64,000 bases of DNA, from the NCBI GenBank assembly GCA_002786065.1, contig NHNY01000016.1, positions 372,001-436,000 on the forward strand, read 5' to 3'. The position numbers and the translations under genes are program-made. This DNA comes from Microcyclospora pomicola. Taxonomy: Eukaryota > Ascomycota > Dothideomycetes > Capnodiales. The notes beneath the pieces were generated by a model. The model worked only from the letters and a program-made list of their open reading frames with translations, did no database searches and was not told the origin of the DNA. Shown here piece after piece: positions 32,681 through 43,901 of this stretch. Within the stretch, counting starts at the first letter, position 1. Every line of letters begins with the position of its first letter.

Positions 32681-33808
32681 ATGAACGGCAACAGCACCAG
32701 CACCACGAGCAAAGCTCCTGTCGGTGACCGCGATCTCGAGCCCATCATCAAGGTTCAGCCGCCACGACGAGAGGATCTTCAGCCATCGTACGCGCAGATC
32801 ATCAAACCCGATACCGAAGATGCCACACAGCACGGCTGGTATGGTGAGTGATTCATATCAACACCAAGAAGATGGGAACAATACTGATCGTGTGCAGGCT
32901 CAATGATCAACACCCTCGGCACCTGCATCGGCTCCCTCGGTGCCATTCCTTGCTGCTTCGTCTGCCCCAACCCATACAAGCCTGTCGCGCAAGGCAATGT
33001 CGGCCTGGTCACCAAGTTCGGTCGATTCGCACGAGCCGTCGATCCGGGTCTTGTCAAGATCAACCCTCTCTCCGAACAGCTCATCCAGGTTGATGTCAAG
33101 ATCCAGATCGTCGAGGTTCCCAAACAGGTCTGCATGACCAAGGACAACGTCAACCTGACGCTGACCTCCGTCATCTACTACCACATCACCTCCCCACACA
33201 AAGCCGCCTTCGGTATCAGTAACATCCGTACCGCTCTAGTGGAACGCACTCAGACCACTCTCCGCCACGTTATCGGCGCGCGCGTGCTGCAAGACGTGAT
33301 CGAGCGTCGGGAAGAGATTGCGCAATCGATCCGTGAGATCATCGACGAGACGGCGACCGGCTGGGGCGTGCAGGTGGAGAGCATGTTGGTCAAGGACATC
33401 ATCTTCAGCCAGGAGCTACAGGACAGCCTCTCGATGGCGGCGCAGAGCAAGCGGACCGGTGAAGCCAAGGTCATCAGCGCGCGCGCCGAGGTGGAGAGCG
33501 CCAAGCTCATGCGCCAGGCCGCCGACATCCTGTCCAGCGCGCCCGCCATGCAGATCCGCTACCTCGAGGCCATGCAGGCCATGGCCAAGACGGCCAACAG
33601 CAAGGTCATCTTCCTGCCCGCGCAGAACCAGACCGTGCAGAGCCAGCTCGCCATGGCCGAGCAGGTCGGCGAGGGACCCAGCCGATACCAGGATTACGGC
33701 GCCACCCACAACACCAACGCCAGCACCATCCCGTCCAACTCGGACTTCGGCGGCAACACTCAAGGCTTCCAGAATGCCGTCAACGCGCGTGTGGTCGAGA
33801 ACATGTAA
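32681..33808 (+). CDS. Stomatin-like SPFH/band 7 membrane protein
   Basis: Exons 32681-32843 and 32898-33808 (54-nt intron, GTGAGT...TGCAG, phase 1) give 357 residues. The N-terminal 60 residues are soluble; then comes a hydrophobic hairpin SMINTLGTCIGSLGAIPCCFVCPNPY with three cysteines that could be acylated. The band 7 domain follows: QGNVGLVTKFGRFARAVDPGL, VDVKIQIVEVPKQVCMTKDNVNL, TLRHVIGARVLQDVIERREEIAQSI, and the stomatin helix VKDIIFSQELQDSLSMAAQSKRTGEAKVI. The C-terminal coiled region ends in an Asn/Gly-rich tail. Stomatins oligomerise in plasma-membrane or organelle lipid domains and regulate channels; the fungal member's role is little known. No mitochondrial presequence is evident, setting it apart from prohibitin and SLP-2. 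Confidence 0.93.
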
Positions 33809-34486
33809 AAGTGTTTCACGTCCGGCGATGAAGATTCTCAGGAGTGAATGATGTGATGAGAGATGCAGGGCAATGCCCTTTTTACCTTAGTGCCGGCGGT
33901 GTCTGTTCTGTTTTCTTATCTCTATCCCCTTTCCGGTCCGCAAGACTCTGATACCCTGTCGTTATTTTTGTTGTCTGCTTCACGGCGTTCTTGCCTTTCT
34001 TAATGTATTCTGTATGGAACATGACAAACGAAAAGTCCACATTTCATTTCGTATTACGTTGACTCTGGTCGCTTGTTCATTCTGACACTTAACGACCGAT
34101 GCATGTCTCCCGACGTTTTTGGATTTCTTACTTCCCATCTACCCACCTACCTACCCCTGCCTACCAATCCTCCCGAACCTGAAGGATACACTCAAACTTG
34201 ACTCCTCATGCTCAGGCATCCCAAGGTCAACGGCAGTGGAACATTGCAACACACATTCAATCAACTTAGTGTATACCTATGCGATCAGACGACAGGGCTG
34301 TCGGCAGCGTCACTACGTCGAGATTTGGAGCCATGCTTCGGCTTTCCACCTACCTCAGCCCACCATTTCTGACCCTGTGTTCATGAAAGTCAGTCTACAG
34401 GGCGAAGTGGAAACGTGAGCATAAGGTAAGGTATGATAGTTTCCGCCTGTAAAAGTGGCCATCGGCTGCATATCATGACAAACCCA
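33809..34486. other. Intergenic between convergent SPFH and GST genes
   Basis: 678 bases, 3' UTRs of both. A repeated ACCTACCTACC stretch lies at 34143-34155. No coding signal. Confidence 0.5.
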
Positions 34487-35906
34487 TCAAGAATGCTTCT
34501 CCTGATCCGCCTTCATCCCCGTCATGACCCAGTTGCTGTGCATCTTAGCATACGCCGCCTCGCCCTCGCGTGTCCGCATCGCGGCCTTCATTTCGAACGG
34601 CTCGGGCACGTCGACGCCGCGCTGGATGGCGGGGCGGGCTTGGATAGTTGATAGCCTAGTTCGTCATCATCAATATACTATCACCTCATACGTGATACAG
34701 GGACAAGATCAGGGCACGACTCACCACTCCTGCACCGCCGGAAACGGCTCCAGGCTCACGCCCGCCCACTCCGCCCAGTTGACCCAGCTGAAGCAGCACA
34801 GGTCCGCGACGGTGTATTTGCCGCCGACGAGCCAGCGGCCCTGGCCCGCGGCGTGTTGCGCCTGCAGGCGGGCGTCGAGGACGCCGTACAGGCGCGCCGT
34901 CTCGGTTTGGTAGCGCGAGACGGCGTAGTCGATCTTCTCCGGCGCGTAGCGGAAGAAGTGGTTCGCTTGGCCTTGCATGGGGCCGATACCGCTGGAGGAG
35001 AATGTTAGAGGGGCGGATCTGGGAGGAGAAGGATGGGTTGAAAGGGGACGGGATGGACACACCTTTGCATCCAGACCATCCATTCGACCATCTCCCAGTA
35101 CTCGGGCGAGTCGTACGCGAAGGAGATGCGGTGCTCCGGGTCGTACTTCTGCGTCAGGTAGAGCTGGATCGCGGCGCCTTCGAAGATGCGCTTGGGGGTG
35201 CCCGAGGTGTGGTCGATGATGGCGGGGATGCGGCCGTTGGCTGATTGATTGGGTCGTCAGTGGAGAGAGAAAGGAGCAGTGGTAGAGTGGCGGATGTGAT
35301 TGAGCGGGATGTCAGGAATGCATGGTGAAGGAATGTTGTTTGTTCGAGAACGTCCAGCAGAACTAGACAGCGTGATAGGGGAAATAGGGGACGGGGATAG
35401 AAGAAGAAACCAACGCACGATTGATCTCCAAAAACCACTCCTCCTTCTGCTCGTTCTTGGCGATCTTGATGGCATGCGTCGTGTACTCGAGCCCGAGCTC
35501 TTCCAGCGTGCAGCTGATCTTCTGTCCATTGGGCGTGCCCGAGGTGTACCTGTTGTGTGGCTGGTGATTAGTTGACGAACAGCCTTTCACAAAGTATTTC
35601 CTCTCGGTCGCTGTGATAGAATCGTTGGGGAAGTTCAGATCTCCAGTTCCCCCTGCCTAGGCTCCAATACCCGAAGCAAGCAATCTCTCGACAAAACATA
35701 AGGTAGCAGATCCCGGTCTTCTTGCGAGCTGGACACATCTTCGTCGCTATTCCCCCTTGAATTCTTCCACTTCCCCAGGTAAGTTTTCACCACCAAGCAG
35801 ACAGACCACATAGATCTAATGCTGCTCGTCTCGACACATCCTATCTGTGCTGAACAAATCAAAAAGAACAGACTTACAAATCGATCTTCGTCTTGGGCGG
35901 TGTCAT
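34487..35906 (-). CDS. Glutathione S-transferase, Ure2/GST-nu type
   Basis: Five exons, 35906-35878, 35549-35419, 35240-35063, 34991-34725 and 34655-34487 (introns 328, 178, 71 and 69 nt), give 257 residues. The thioredoxin-fold half reads IDLYTSGTPNGQKISCTLEELGLEY, then EINPNGRIPAIID with the cis-Pro, then the GSH-binding FEGAAIQLYL in the place of ESGAI. The helical half has EMVEWMVWMQSGIGPMQGQANHFFRYAPE, a signature of the Ure2-like class, KYTVADLCCFSWVNWAEWAG with the N-capping box, and PAIQRGVDVPEP. It conjugates glutathione or reduces peroxides/disulphides in the cytosol. The usual ES of the GSH site is EG here, a small departure. First coding exon is 29 nt, followed by an unusually long intron; exon junctions each restore a family motif, which supports the model. 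Confidence 0.92.
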
Positions 35907-36936
35907 TGTGTAGTTCGAAGTAAACTGTATAGACTGAAGTGTCGAGATGGTTTCCCAATTGCGAGCAGTTCGGTTCTGAAACGCTCGGGGTTGTATTATG
36001 CCTCCAGTCGTCCGGTTAGTGAGGAGCAATAAAGTGAAGGCTGAAACGGCCAAACGTTGCCAGATGTGAGGACTCAGATGAGGTCCTGTATTCGAGAGCT
36101 GGAGGTGATGTCGTGCCGTGACGTGAGCGGACCTATGTAGGTATGTAGGTACCTAGGTAGTGATATATGGATGGTGACCAAGAAGAGATCTTTACATCCA
36201 CACCAGCCCCTCGCTGTCAAAGTCCTTAGAGCGCAGTGCTGTACAGCGCCAAGGTAACATGTAAGGGTTTATAAGAATGACACCACAGCGACGACATGCC
36301 GTAACTTGCCCACAGTTCTACCGTATCTCCATGAGATGTTGATGAGGTTGTTCCGACGTCATTCCTAAGCCGGGAGGACGGCGACGGCACGGCATTTAAT
36401 TCTCTACTGAACCTATTCACGGAATGTACAGTAGCTCTAGTCAACCTCACCGGCAATCTACGGGACAGTACGACAGATCAATATGGGTGTGCTTATACTT
36501 CTTTTTCGGATCTGTAGTTCATCTGTTCGAAAGCGAGAGGATGGACATCTCTGCGGACAAGCAAGGGCTTTGAACGAGATATTACCGTCTCACTTTGGTG
36601 TTGCAGGATAGGGACTAAACAGAATCACACCTGGTGATCCTTACGGCTTGCAACACGGCAGTCTTGAGACGACAATGGTTTGATTCACAAAAGGAAAGGT
36701 TGTAATGCATTGGGTTTGCTCCTGCTTCATACCTTCGACAAGAAGATCCAGCGCACATCCCCATGTCTATGTAGGTGGAGGATCGGAACGACTCCGATCG
36801 TAGTCCCCGGCTTATGTGCTAGAAGCGTGCCCTGTACCGTCATGATCATCTCCATAACCTCATGAAGAAGTCTCTCCTCCCAGTGGTGTGACATCCACAG
36901 CTAGATAGACCATTGTCCCCTGCGCGAAAACAACGT
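35907..36936. other. Intergenic, GST promoter and GND1 3' side
   Basis: 1.03 kb. At 36133-36161 short GTAGGTA/GTATGTAGGT repeats surround the palindrome TACCTAGGTA (36150-36159). No gene seen. Confidence 0.5.
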
Positions 36937-38788
36937 CTAAGCAGTGTAGGTGGAGGCGGAAACGTTACCGCCACGGCCGGTCCAGTTGACGTGGATGTCC
37001 TTGCCCTCGGGGTACTTCTCGTTGGCGCACTCGGGCTTGATGCGGAAAGTGTGGGCACCGAAGTAGTCACGCTGGGCTTGCAGGAGGTTGGCGGGCAGGT
37101 CCTTGGTGCGGTAACCGTCGTAGAAGGACAAGGCGGTGGAGAAGGCGGGAGTGGGGATACCCCAAAGGGCACCCTTGGAGACGATGTCACGCCAGCCGGG
37201 CTGAGCGGTGTGGATGGCCTTGTTGAAGAAGTCGTCGAACAGGAGGTTCTCGAGGTCGGGGTTGGCACGGTAGGCCTTGGTGATGTCCTTCAAGAAGACG
37301 GAGCGGATGATGCAGCCACCGCGCCACATGAGGGCGATCTCGGGCTTCTGGAGCTTCCAGCTGTACTCTTTGGCAGCCTGTTGTTGGAGGGTTTAGCTTT
37401 CGTCAGTCTTGCGAAGCGGATAGATTTCACTTACACTTTGCATGAGCATGAAACCCTGGGCGTATGAGATGATCTTGGAGGCGTAAAGAGCTTGCTCGAG
37501 GTTGGCAAGGATCTCCTTGCGGTCGCCGGTGAAGTTTGGCTTGGGGCCATCGAGCTTGGTGCTGGCACGGGTACGCTCGCCCTTGAGCGAAGACAAGCAT
37601 CGGGCGAAGACGGCCTCACCAATAAGAGTCACGGGCTGACCCATGTCAAGAGCGTTGATGGCGGTCCACTTGCCGGTACCCTTCTGGCCAGCAGCGTCCA
37701 TGATCTTCTCCAGAAGAGCTGATCCATCGTCGTCGTTGAAGTAGAGAATGTCACGAGTGATCTCAATGAGGAAAGAGTCGAGCACACCCTTGTTCCACTC
37801 GGTGAAAGTGTCACCCATCTCCTTTGCGCTCATGCCAAGACCACGCTTCATGATATCGTAGGCCTGGATGTAAAGTCAGTACCTATGCGAAAGGAACTCA
37901 CTCCCAATCAATCTTACCTCGCAGATCAGCTGCATGTCACCGTACTCAATACCGTTGTGCACCATCTTCACGTAGTGACCGGCACCCTCGTCGCCAACCC
38001 ATTGACAGCAAGCCTCGCCGTCAGACTTGGCAGAGATGGCTTGAAGGACGTCCTTGATGTATGGCCATGCCTCCTCGTTACCACCAGGCATGATGGATGG
38101 GCCGTAGCGGGCACCCTCCTCACCACCGGAAACACCGGATCCAACGAAGCGAATGCCCTTGGATGCCAGGTACTTGGTGCGGCGGTTGGTGTCGGGGAAG
38201 TGAGAGTTGCCACCATCGATGATGATGTCGCCCTCCTCGACGCCGCCCTCAGTGAGGAGGTGCTCGATGAAGTCGTCCACGGGCTTGCCGGCCATGACGA
38301 GCAACATCATGCGGCGGGGCTTCTTGAGCTTGGACACGAAGTCCTTGATGCTGTGTGCGCCCACAATGCTCTTTCCCTTGGCCTCATTCTCGAGGAAGCG
38401 GTCGACCTTGGCGACGGTTCGGTTGAATGCGACAACGGTGAAGCCGTGGTCGGCGGCGTTGAGGATCAAGTTCTGACCCATGACCGCCAGGCCGATGAGA
38501 CCGAAGTCTCCACTGTCCGCAAGCTTCCGTCAGCGCTGTTGCGGTTGATCAAATCATCGGTGGTGAAAGCGGTGAGATCCGGCCCCGCCAGATGTCTTGA
38601 TTCACAGCATGTGTTGGCTGCGGTCTGCAGCGATACCTATCGTCTGGCGTCCAGACAAAACAGACAGACTCCCACTGTATCCTCCATCGCCCAAATCGCA
38701 CGACAAGACACGCTCCCAAAAACAAATTCTCCCTCATGACATCGGCCGGACGAAAGAAAAGAAGCACTTACACTGGCTCAGAAGACAT
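36937..38788 (-). CDS. GND1: 6-phosphogluconate dehydrogenase, decarboxylating
   Basis: Four exons, 38788-38772, 38512-37918, 37863-37435 and 37377-36937, with introns of 259, 54 and 57 nt, give 493 residues, the family length. The NADP fold starts GDFGLIGLAVMGQNLILN; the substrate signature IIDGGNSHFPDTNRRT and the catalytic GSGVSGGEEGARYGPSIMPGG follow, then GDEGAGHYVKMVHNGIEYGDMQLICE with the catalytic Lys and the helical dimer domain (AAGQKGTGKWTAINALDMGQPVTLI). The C-terminal tail RGGNVSASTYTA closes the active site. It oxidises 6-phosphogluconate to ribulose 5-phosphate, yielding NADPH for reductive synthesis and for defence by peroxiredoxins and glutathione. The first coding exon has only 17 nt (MSSEP plus two bases) before a long intron, an arrangement often linked to regulatory first introns. 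Confidence 0.97.
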
Positions 38789-39933
38789 GATGGTGGGGCT
38801 CGATGGAGGTGCGGTGAGGTGTTGATTGATGTGGTCGAGTCTCTGGTGAGGACTCGTCGTGGTTGGAAGACGGGCGGGAGACGATGGAGAGAAGTGGGAG
38901 GTGGAGGAGAGAAGAGTCGAGATGTTGGTGGAGGAAGATGAGAGTGTTGAACGACTTGGTGGGAGGCTCATCAGCGCGTTTGGCGGGGCAGATTTTTTAG
39001 GCGCAGATTGGCCGGGGCTTCTGATGCGGATGATGTAGTGTCGTCTCAGCAGCACGTCTCGCACGATTACAATGCTGGTTTCGACAGGGGGAACGCGGTC
39101 TGGATCAACGTCTGGTTGATGGTAGTGTTTCATGCGATGGACTGGAGATATCAAGCCGCAACCTTGATCGAACAAAGAGGAGAACCTGTCATAGTTGTTG
39201 CGGGTTGGCCATAGCGAGAACGCCATGGATTGAGGCCATATCTCTAGCCTACCGACTCTCCCCCACCAAACAAGCACTGAAACCACTCTTACACAGTAAA
39301 CTACCTTACATCTTGACTCTGTCATGAGCAGCTGCCCGTGATCCTACATCCGACGTGCTTACTGTCGGTAATGGTAAAGACGCCAACCAGCACGACATAG
39401 CTGCCTCATATCCGTGTTCACCTCTTTCAATTGCCGACTTCGCCGCCACGCTACCGTGCGATGGAATAGTTTGCTCTGATCGGGCCACATAGCCGTCTTG
39501 ATGCTCAATTTCTATACCATCAGCACCTAGCGAGGTCCTCGTCGCTCTCCAAGCAAACCCCGAAGCTCCGTCAAATCCCCGAAATGGCATGTTGAGACCT
39601 TCTCATTCTCCGACGGAGGCGTGCGGATCTCGTCATACGATTGACAAACCGTGCTGTCACCGCGGAAACGTCAAATATGGACTGTCTGGTGCCGGCACTC
39701 CCGGATGTGAGGCTCCCGCCACGCCGGCAGCCACGCGAGGTCCGTGGCGTCCAGTGTGGTTGGCATGTGAGCGTGGAACGTTATCGAATGATGATGATGA
39801 TGATCAAGTACATGGCATGTGTGTAAGGGATTCAATCTTAGGGATACATGTATCAATAAAGTATGTGATGGCCGGATGATTATTCGTTAGCACAACAATA
39901 TATCATCACATGCATAATACAATATATCGATAT
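38789..39933. other. Intergenic, GND1 promoter and UTP18 3' side
   Basis: 1.14 kb. The GND1 leader (38789-38960) is pyrimidine-rich on its coding strand. A short (ATG)n run lies at about 39790-39803 and AT-rich sequence at 39880-39935 fits a UTP18 poly(A) region. A 94-codon minus frame at 39306-39590 has no supporting feature. Confidence 0.5.
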
Positions 39934-41899
39934 CTACAGAATCTCCCATAGCCTAATCTTGCCCTGCTCGTTGGCTACAGCAAGCAGCGCGTACACGTCC
40001 TGCTTCGCCCGGGCATGACCATCGACATCCAGGATGTTGCCACCACAGAAGGCTGTGCCGGTGATGCGTCCCAGTGCTGTAGCACTTGTTGGCCAGTTTT
40101 TGAACACCGTGCAGCTTGGTAGATGTACCAACCTCAGACTATCCTTCTTCCACTTCGAGGACATGGCCAAGATTTGACCATCCGGCGAGAAGGTGAGGTT
40201 AGAGATTGGTGTTGTCAGGTTGTCCAGAGTTCTGGTTGGCTTTGGTTGCGTGGGAACAGGCGAAGCTGAGGCATTATCGCCCAGTCCCTTACCTGCGATG
40301 ACCGCAATAGCAGTTGAGGCAGTGCTGTTGTCATGAGACCCTATCCAGCTACTTCGGTCGTAGATATTCGTGATGCCCGAACTGCTACCTATGGCTATCC
40401 ATCGATCCGGACCGATCTTGGATTGCTTGTTGTCATGCTTGCCGCCCAGCGCGAGTGTGGTGGTGCCAACAGCACCTTCGTCCTGCCAGCGTGCAACGAT
40501 AGAACGAGAGTGCACACTCCATTCCGTCACCTCGCCGTTCTTGCCGGCGATACATAACCCAGCACCATCCTGCCACCAGGCGAATTCAGCAATGCCGCCG
40601 CGGCTTTCCACCCGCACTTGACAGACCCATTGTAGTGTGGTCGCCGAAAGAACGTTGATGATCCCTCCGCCTTTCCGGGCGGAACCCAAGATCGCCATGT
40701 AGGAGCCATCCGGGCTGAGCTTGAATCGCTCCATCGTGCGTTGTTCATGCTGTTGACCATCCACTCGGTTTATTCTTTCCACCCGACCAGTTTGCAAGTT
40801 CCACACATGGAAATAGCGTCTGCGTGCAGACAGAAACACCCGTGCGTCGGTGGCATGGAATGCAGTAGTGGTAAGATTTGTGCCACGAAGATGGAGGCTG
40901 GTCAGCAGTGGATTTGGTGTTGGTGCTGGAGGTGATGGTGCAATGTGGTGAAGATAGAGTGTCGAGGATGGACCAGAGGAGAGTAGTAGTGGATATCGTG
41001 GGTGGAAGGAAAGAGACGTGATGGATGAGGGCTGTATGTCTGGAATGTCCCTGGCGCGCTGTATCTGGATGACTTCTGGGCGTAGTTTGCGTTTCTTGCC
41101 TCTGCTAGAGTCAGATTGACGGACTAGCGATTCTGAGTTCTGAAGCAGTTTGGCGAGTGGCGCCACAGAGGTATCTTCAACGTCAGAGTCCATGTCTTCA
41201 TCCGACACATCAGACTCGATCTCAGAATCACCATCGGCATTAACTCTTCGTCTCTTGCGGGCTGGTTTCTCCATGGCATATTGAGCCCACTCCGGCCTCG
41301 GGTTGAGCAGTTCGAACTGCCTTCGCAGCCGCTTCCCATACTCGACGCCATTCACGATATCCTCTGCCTGTGTTCGACGTAGCTTTTTCAGCCGTGGAGC
41401 AGAGGTCAAGGACACAAGCAACCGCTCGTCGTCGCTATCCTCCCATGCTGCAGGCTTGCGGTGCCGTGCAGGCTCATCCTCATCGGACTGTGTAGCTGCG
41501 TCCACCGTCGTCAGACCTCCGGCGTCATTCGAACCAGTAATGTCATATGAGAAGAGCTTGATTTAGTCAGTACAGCACTCAAGAACGCGAACCTGCCTAA
41601 CATACATCTGCGTTTTCCAATCCATCCAGACCATTCTCTATGTCTTGCTCGTTCTCGTCGTCATCACTTAATGCGAAGTTCTTCAAGCCATCTCGAAAGC
41701 CAGCGCTGTCGCCAAACACCAAACGCTCGAGCTCCTCCTCCGTTTCGTCCTTTGTACGGCCGCCATCCAGCTTCACCTCAACCTCTGATTCGTCCTCATA
41801 CTCTTCTTCTTGCTCCGAGATGTCCTGATCTGACTCCTCATGATCTGGTGGCGTAGGTTGTTGTAGCCGCTCCCTGCTTTTCGCCTTCTTCATCGCCAT
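39934..41899 (-). CDS. UTP18: U3 snoRNP WD40 protein UTP18
   Basis: Exon 1 (41899-41606) and exon 2 (41556-39934), with a 49-nt intron (GTATGT, branch TACTGAC, phase 0), give 638 residues. The N-terminal third is acidic and disordered (SDQDISEQEEEYEDESE), with ELERLVFGDSAGFRDGL and the junction ADLFSYD, then QFELLNPRPEWAQYA, a Utp18 marker. The rest is a WD40 propeller: PSSITSLSFHPRYPLLLSSG, YFHVWNLQTGRVERI, FKLSPDGSYMAILGSARKGG, NLTFSPDGQILAMSSKWKKDSLRLVHLPS, and the ending EQGKIRLWEIL. Utp18 belongs to the UTP-B part of the small-subunit processome and helps recruit Mtr4/exosome. It diverges from NAB2 over 388 bp. Confidence 0.94.
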
Positions 41900-42287
41900 T
41901 GTAACAACTTGATCGCAGAATTTAAAGTTGGACCTCGCATTCTTCACAGAATTGGAACTTTTTGGATTAGGTAAGCCGAAGTCATCGCGGATGGTCCCGC
42001 ACAAGTAACGCCTCCCGACTAATAACACACGCGACCTAGCAGTTGAGAGACTTCTCACAATACACACATCAACCACAACAATCTCTTCACTGCACCAGAC
42101 TGCCAACCCTTTTGTCGCATTCACTTGGACTATTTGTATTAGGAATCATCACCACCATCTCGCTCTGTCTGTCGCTGGAGCATCAACAGCGCATTCCCGT
42201 AACAAGTCGCCCCCGAGCCTCAGTGCTCCACCCGAAACAACCTCTTCCTTCTTGGCAGATTCTTGCCTGCAACTACATACCAAGGAC
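41900..42287. promoter_or_regulatory. Bidirectional promoter UTP18/NAB2
   Basis: 388 bases between two divergent RNA-processing genes. No perfect TATA; C/T-rich leaders on both sides. Confidence 0.45.
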
Positions 42288-43901
42288 ATGGCGGACGTGC
42301 GCATGGAAGCTGGAAGTATGCAGGCCGAGTCGCTGCAGAACGCGATCCAGTCGAAGCTCGTTGAGAATAGCTGGGCGCCCGAAGAAAGCGATACCAACCT
42401 TTCAGAGTACATCACCATGATGCTGGTGAATGGCACCGACCTGGCGACTCTGCAAACTGAACTCGCAAATGATCTTCTGGGCTTGGGTACGGATGATCCT
42501 ATGATCCCCGAGTTCATAAGCTGGCTCGACAATACTGCTCGATCATTAGCTGGACAGAGCTCGGCGCAATCTCAAAGCACAGCGACTGACGTCGCGCAAA
42601 ATATGCAACAAAACTCGGGTCTACCGACTCAGAATGCACAAGATTCGGCCATGGACGATGTAGCATCGAGCACTGGCCCGCCTGTGGATGGAGCGTATGT
42701 ATGCCCAAATCCTCTAGTCGTTGATCACAAAGCTGACTTCTCTAGTCCTAGTGGGCCGAAAGCCATGCGCAACGGTGTACCAGGCAGCGGTCGAGGACGT
42801 GGCAATCGTATGCTAAGCCAACTAAACCGACAGCTAGATCGAAAGCAAGACGTCCCAGACTCGTTGAGACGGATTAAAGGTGCCGCAGGTGGCATGGCCG
42901 GTCGCATCAACACACATAATCCCCGCGGTGGGGCACGTGGACAAAGAGGCGGTAATCTTGCAAGTGGTGTACAACGCATGATGAACAATGGTGCGCTAGG
43001 AGCTTCCCAAGCCGGTGCGATGAATCCGATGCTGCCGCAGAACGGCATGATGAATCAGCTTGGCGACCAGGGCCAGATGATGTTCATGCAAATGATGGAG
43101 ATGCAAGCTCAGATGATGTCACAAATGATCCAGAACGGCACAGTACCTGCTGCCGGCCAAGGATTCCAAAACGGACGCGGCGGCAGGAACACGAGAGGTC
43201 AAAACGGTGCTGGCCGCGGTCGAGGAGGAAACCATCTCGGTCAAAATCCACGGAAAGATGGTGATGCCGCGAATGGCATGGACGTTGACGAACCGAATGG
43301 AGACAAGAAAAGCAAGCTCTATGACACACTTTGCAAATTCAACCTGGGGTGCCAGAACCCTGGCTGTGGTTTTGCGCATCAGTCGCCAGCTGCACCAGCA
43401 GGTACGCCTGTGGACCTTACGGACGATTGCAGCGCGGGTGCCGAATGCAAGAACAAGAAGTGTTCGGCACGGCATCCCTCGCCGATGTTGAAAGGTGGTA
43501 CTGGCTTTGCCCCTGCAGCCCCATACAAGCAACAAACTGTGTGCAAGTTCTACCCCAACTGTACCCGTGGCGCCGAGTGCCCATTCATCCACCCTGGCAG
43601 ACCTTGCAGGAACGGTCCAGGCTGCACGAACCCGGGTTGCAGTTTCGACCACACCAGCGGCACGGTCAAATGCCGATACACACCCTGCACCAACCCCAAT
43701 TGCACATACTCACATGCCGAGGGTCAGCAAATAGGGTCATTCAAGGATAAGGTTTGGACAGCCGAGGGTGGTAATGGAGAGGATGGGAAGTTCTCGGAGC
43801 GATTTGCCGAGCTCAAGGAGAATGAGAACCAGCCCGAAGAGTTGATCAAGCCTGCTGCAGAGAATCAAGGCGCTATGGATGCTGAAGATACCATCTCTTA
43901 G
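42288..43901 (+). CDS. NAB2: Nuclear poly(A)-binding CCCH zinc-finger protein NAB2
   Basis: Exons 42288-42694 and 42746-43901 around a 51-nt intron (GTATGT, branch GCTGAC, acceptor CTCTAG) give 520 residues. The N-terminal PWI-like fold reads AIQSKLVENSWAPEE...SEYITMMLVNGTDLATLQTELANDLLG, then a Gln/Ser linker, an RGG region (GSGRGRGNRM, NPRGGARGQRGG, NGRGGRNTRGQNGAGRGRGG) and a Met-rich stretch. Five CCCH fingers follow: CKFNLGCQNPGCGFAH, CSAGAECKNKKCSARH, CKFYPNCTRGAECPFIH, CRNGPGCTNPGCSFDH and CRYTPCTNPNCTYSH. It controls poly(A) tail length and mRNA export through Mlp1 binding by the N-terminal domain. The intron is in frame and stop-free, so an unspliced product would gain 17 residues; splice signals favour removal. 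Frame is open upstream but 42288 gives the conserved start. Confidence 0.93.
   Translation: MADVRMEAGSMQAESLQNAIQSKLVENSWAPEESDTNLSEYITMMLVNGTDLATLQTELANDLLGLGTDDPMIPEFISWLDNTARSLAGQSSAQSQSTATDVAQNMQQNSGLPTQNAQDSAMDDVASSTGPPVDGAYVCPNPLVVDHKADFSSPSGPKAMRNGVPGSGRGRGNRMLSQLNRQLDRKQDVPDSLRRIKGAAGGMAGRINTHNPRGGARGQRGGNLASGVQRMMNNGALGASQAGAMNPMLPQNGMMNQLGDQGQMMFMQMMEMQAQMMSQMIQNGTVPAAGQGFQNGRGGRNTRGQNGAGRGRGGNHLGQNPRKDGDAANGMDVDEPNGDKKSKLYDTLCKFNLGCQNPGCGFAHQSPAAPAGTPVDLTDDCSAGAECKNKKCSARHPSPMLKGGTGFAPAAPYKQQTVCKFYPNCTRGAECPFIHPGRPCRNGPGCTNPGCSFDHTSGTVKCRYTPCTNPNCTYSHAEGQQIGSFKDKVWTAEGGNGEDGKFSERFAELKENENQPEELIKPAAENQGAMDAEDTIS

Noticed and set aside
39306-39590. 94-codon minus-strand ORF starting MPFRGFDG
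   Set aside because: No domain, no splice partners and it lies in the GND1/UTP18 spacer; treated as chance.
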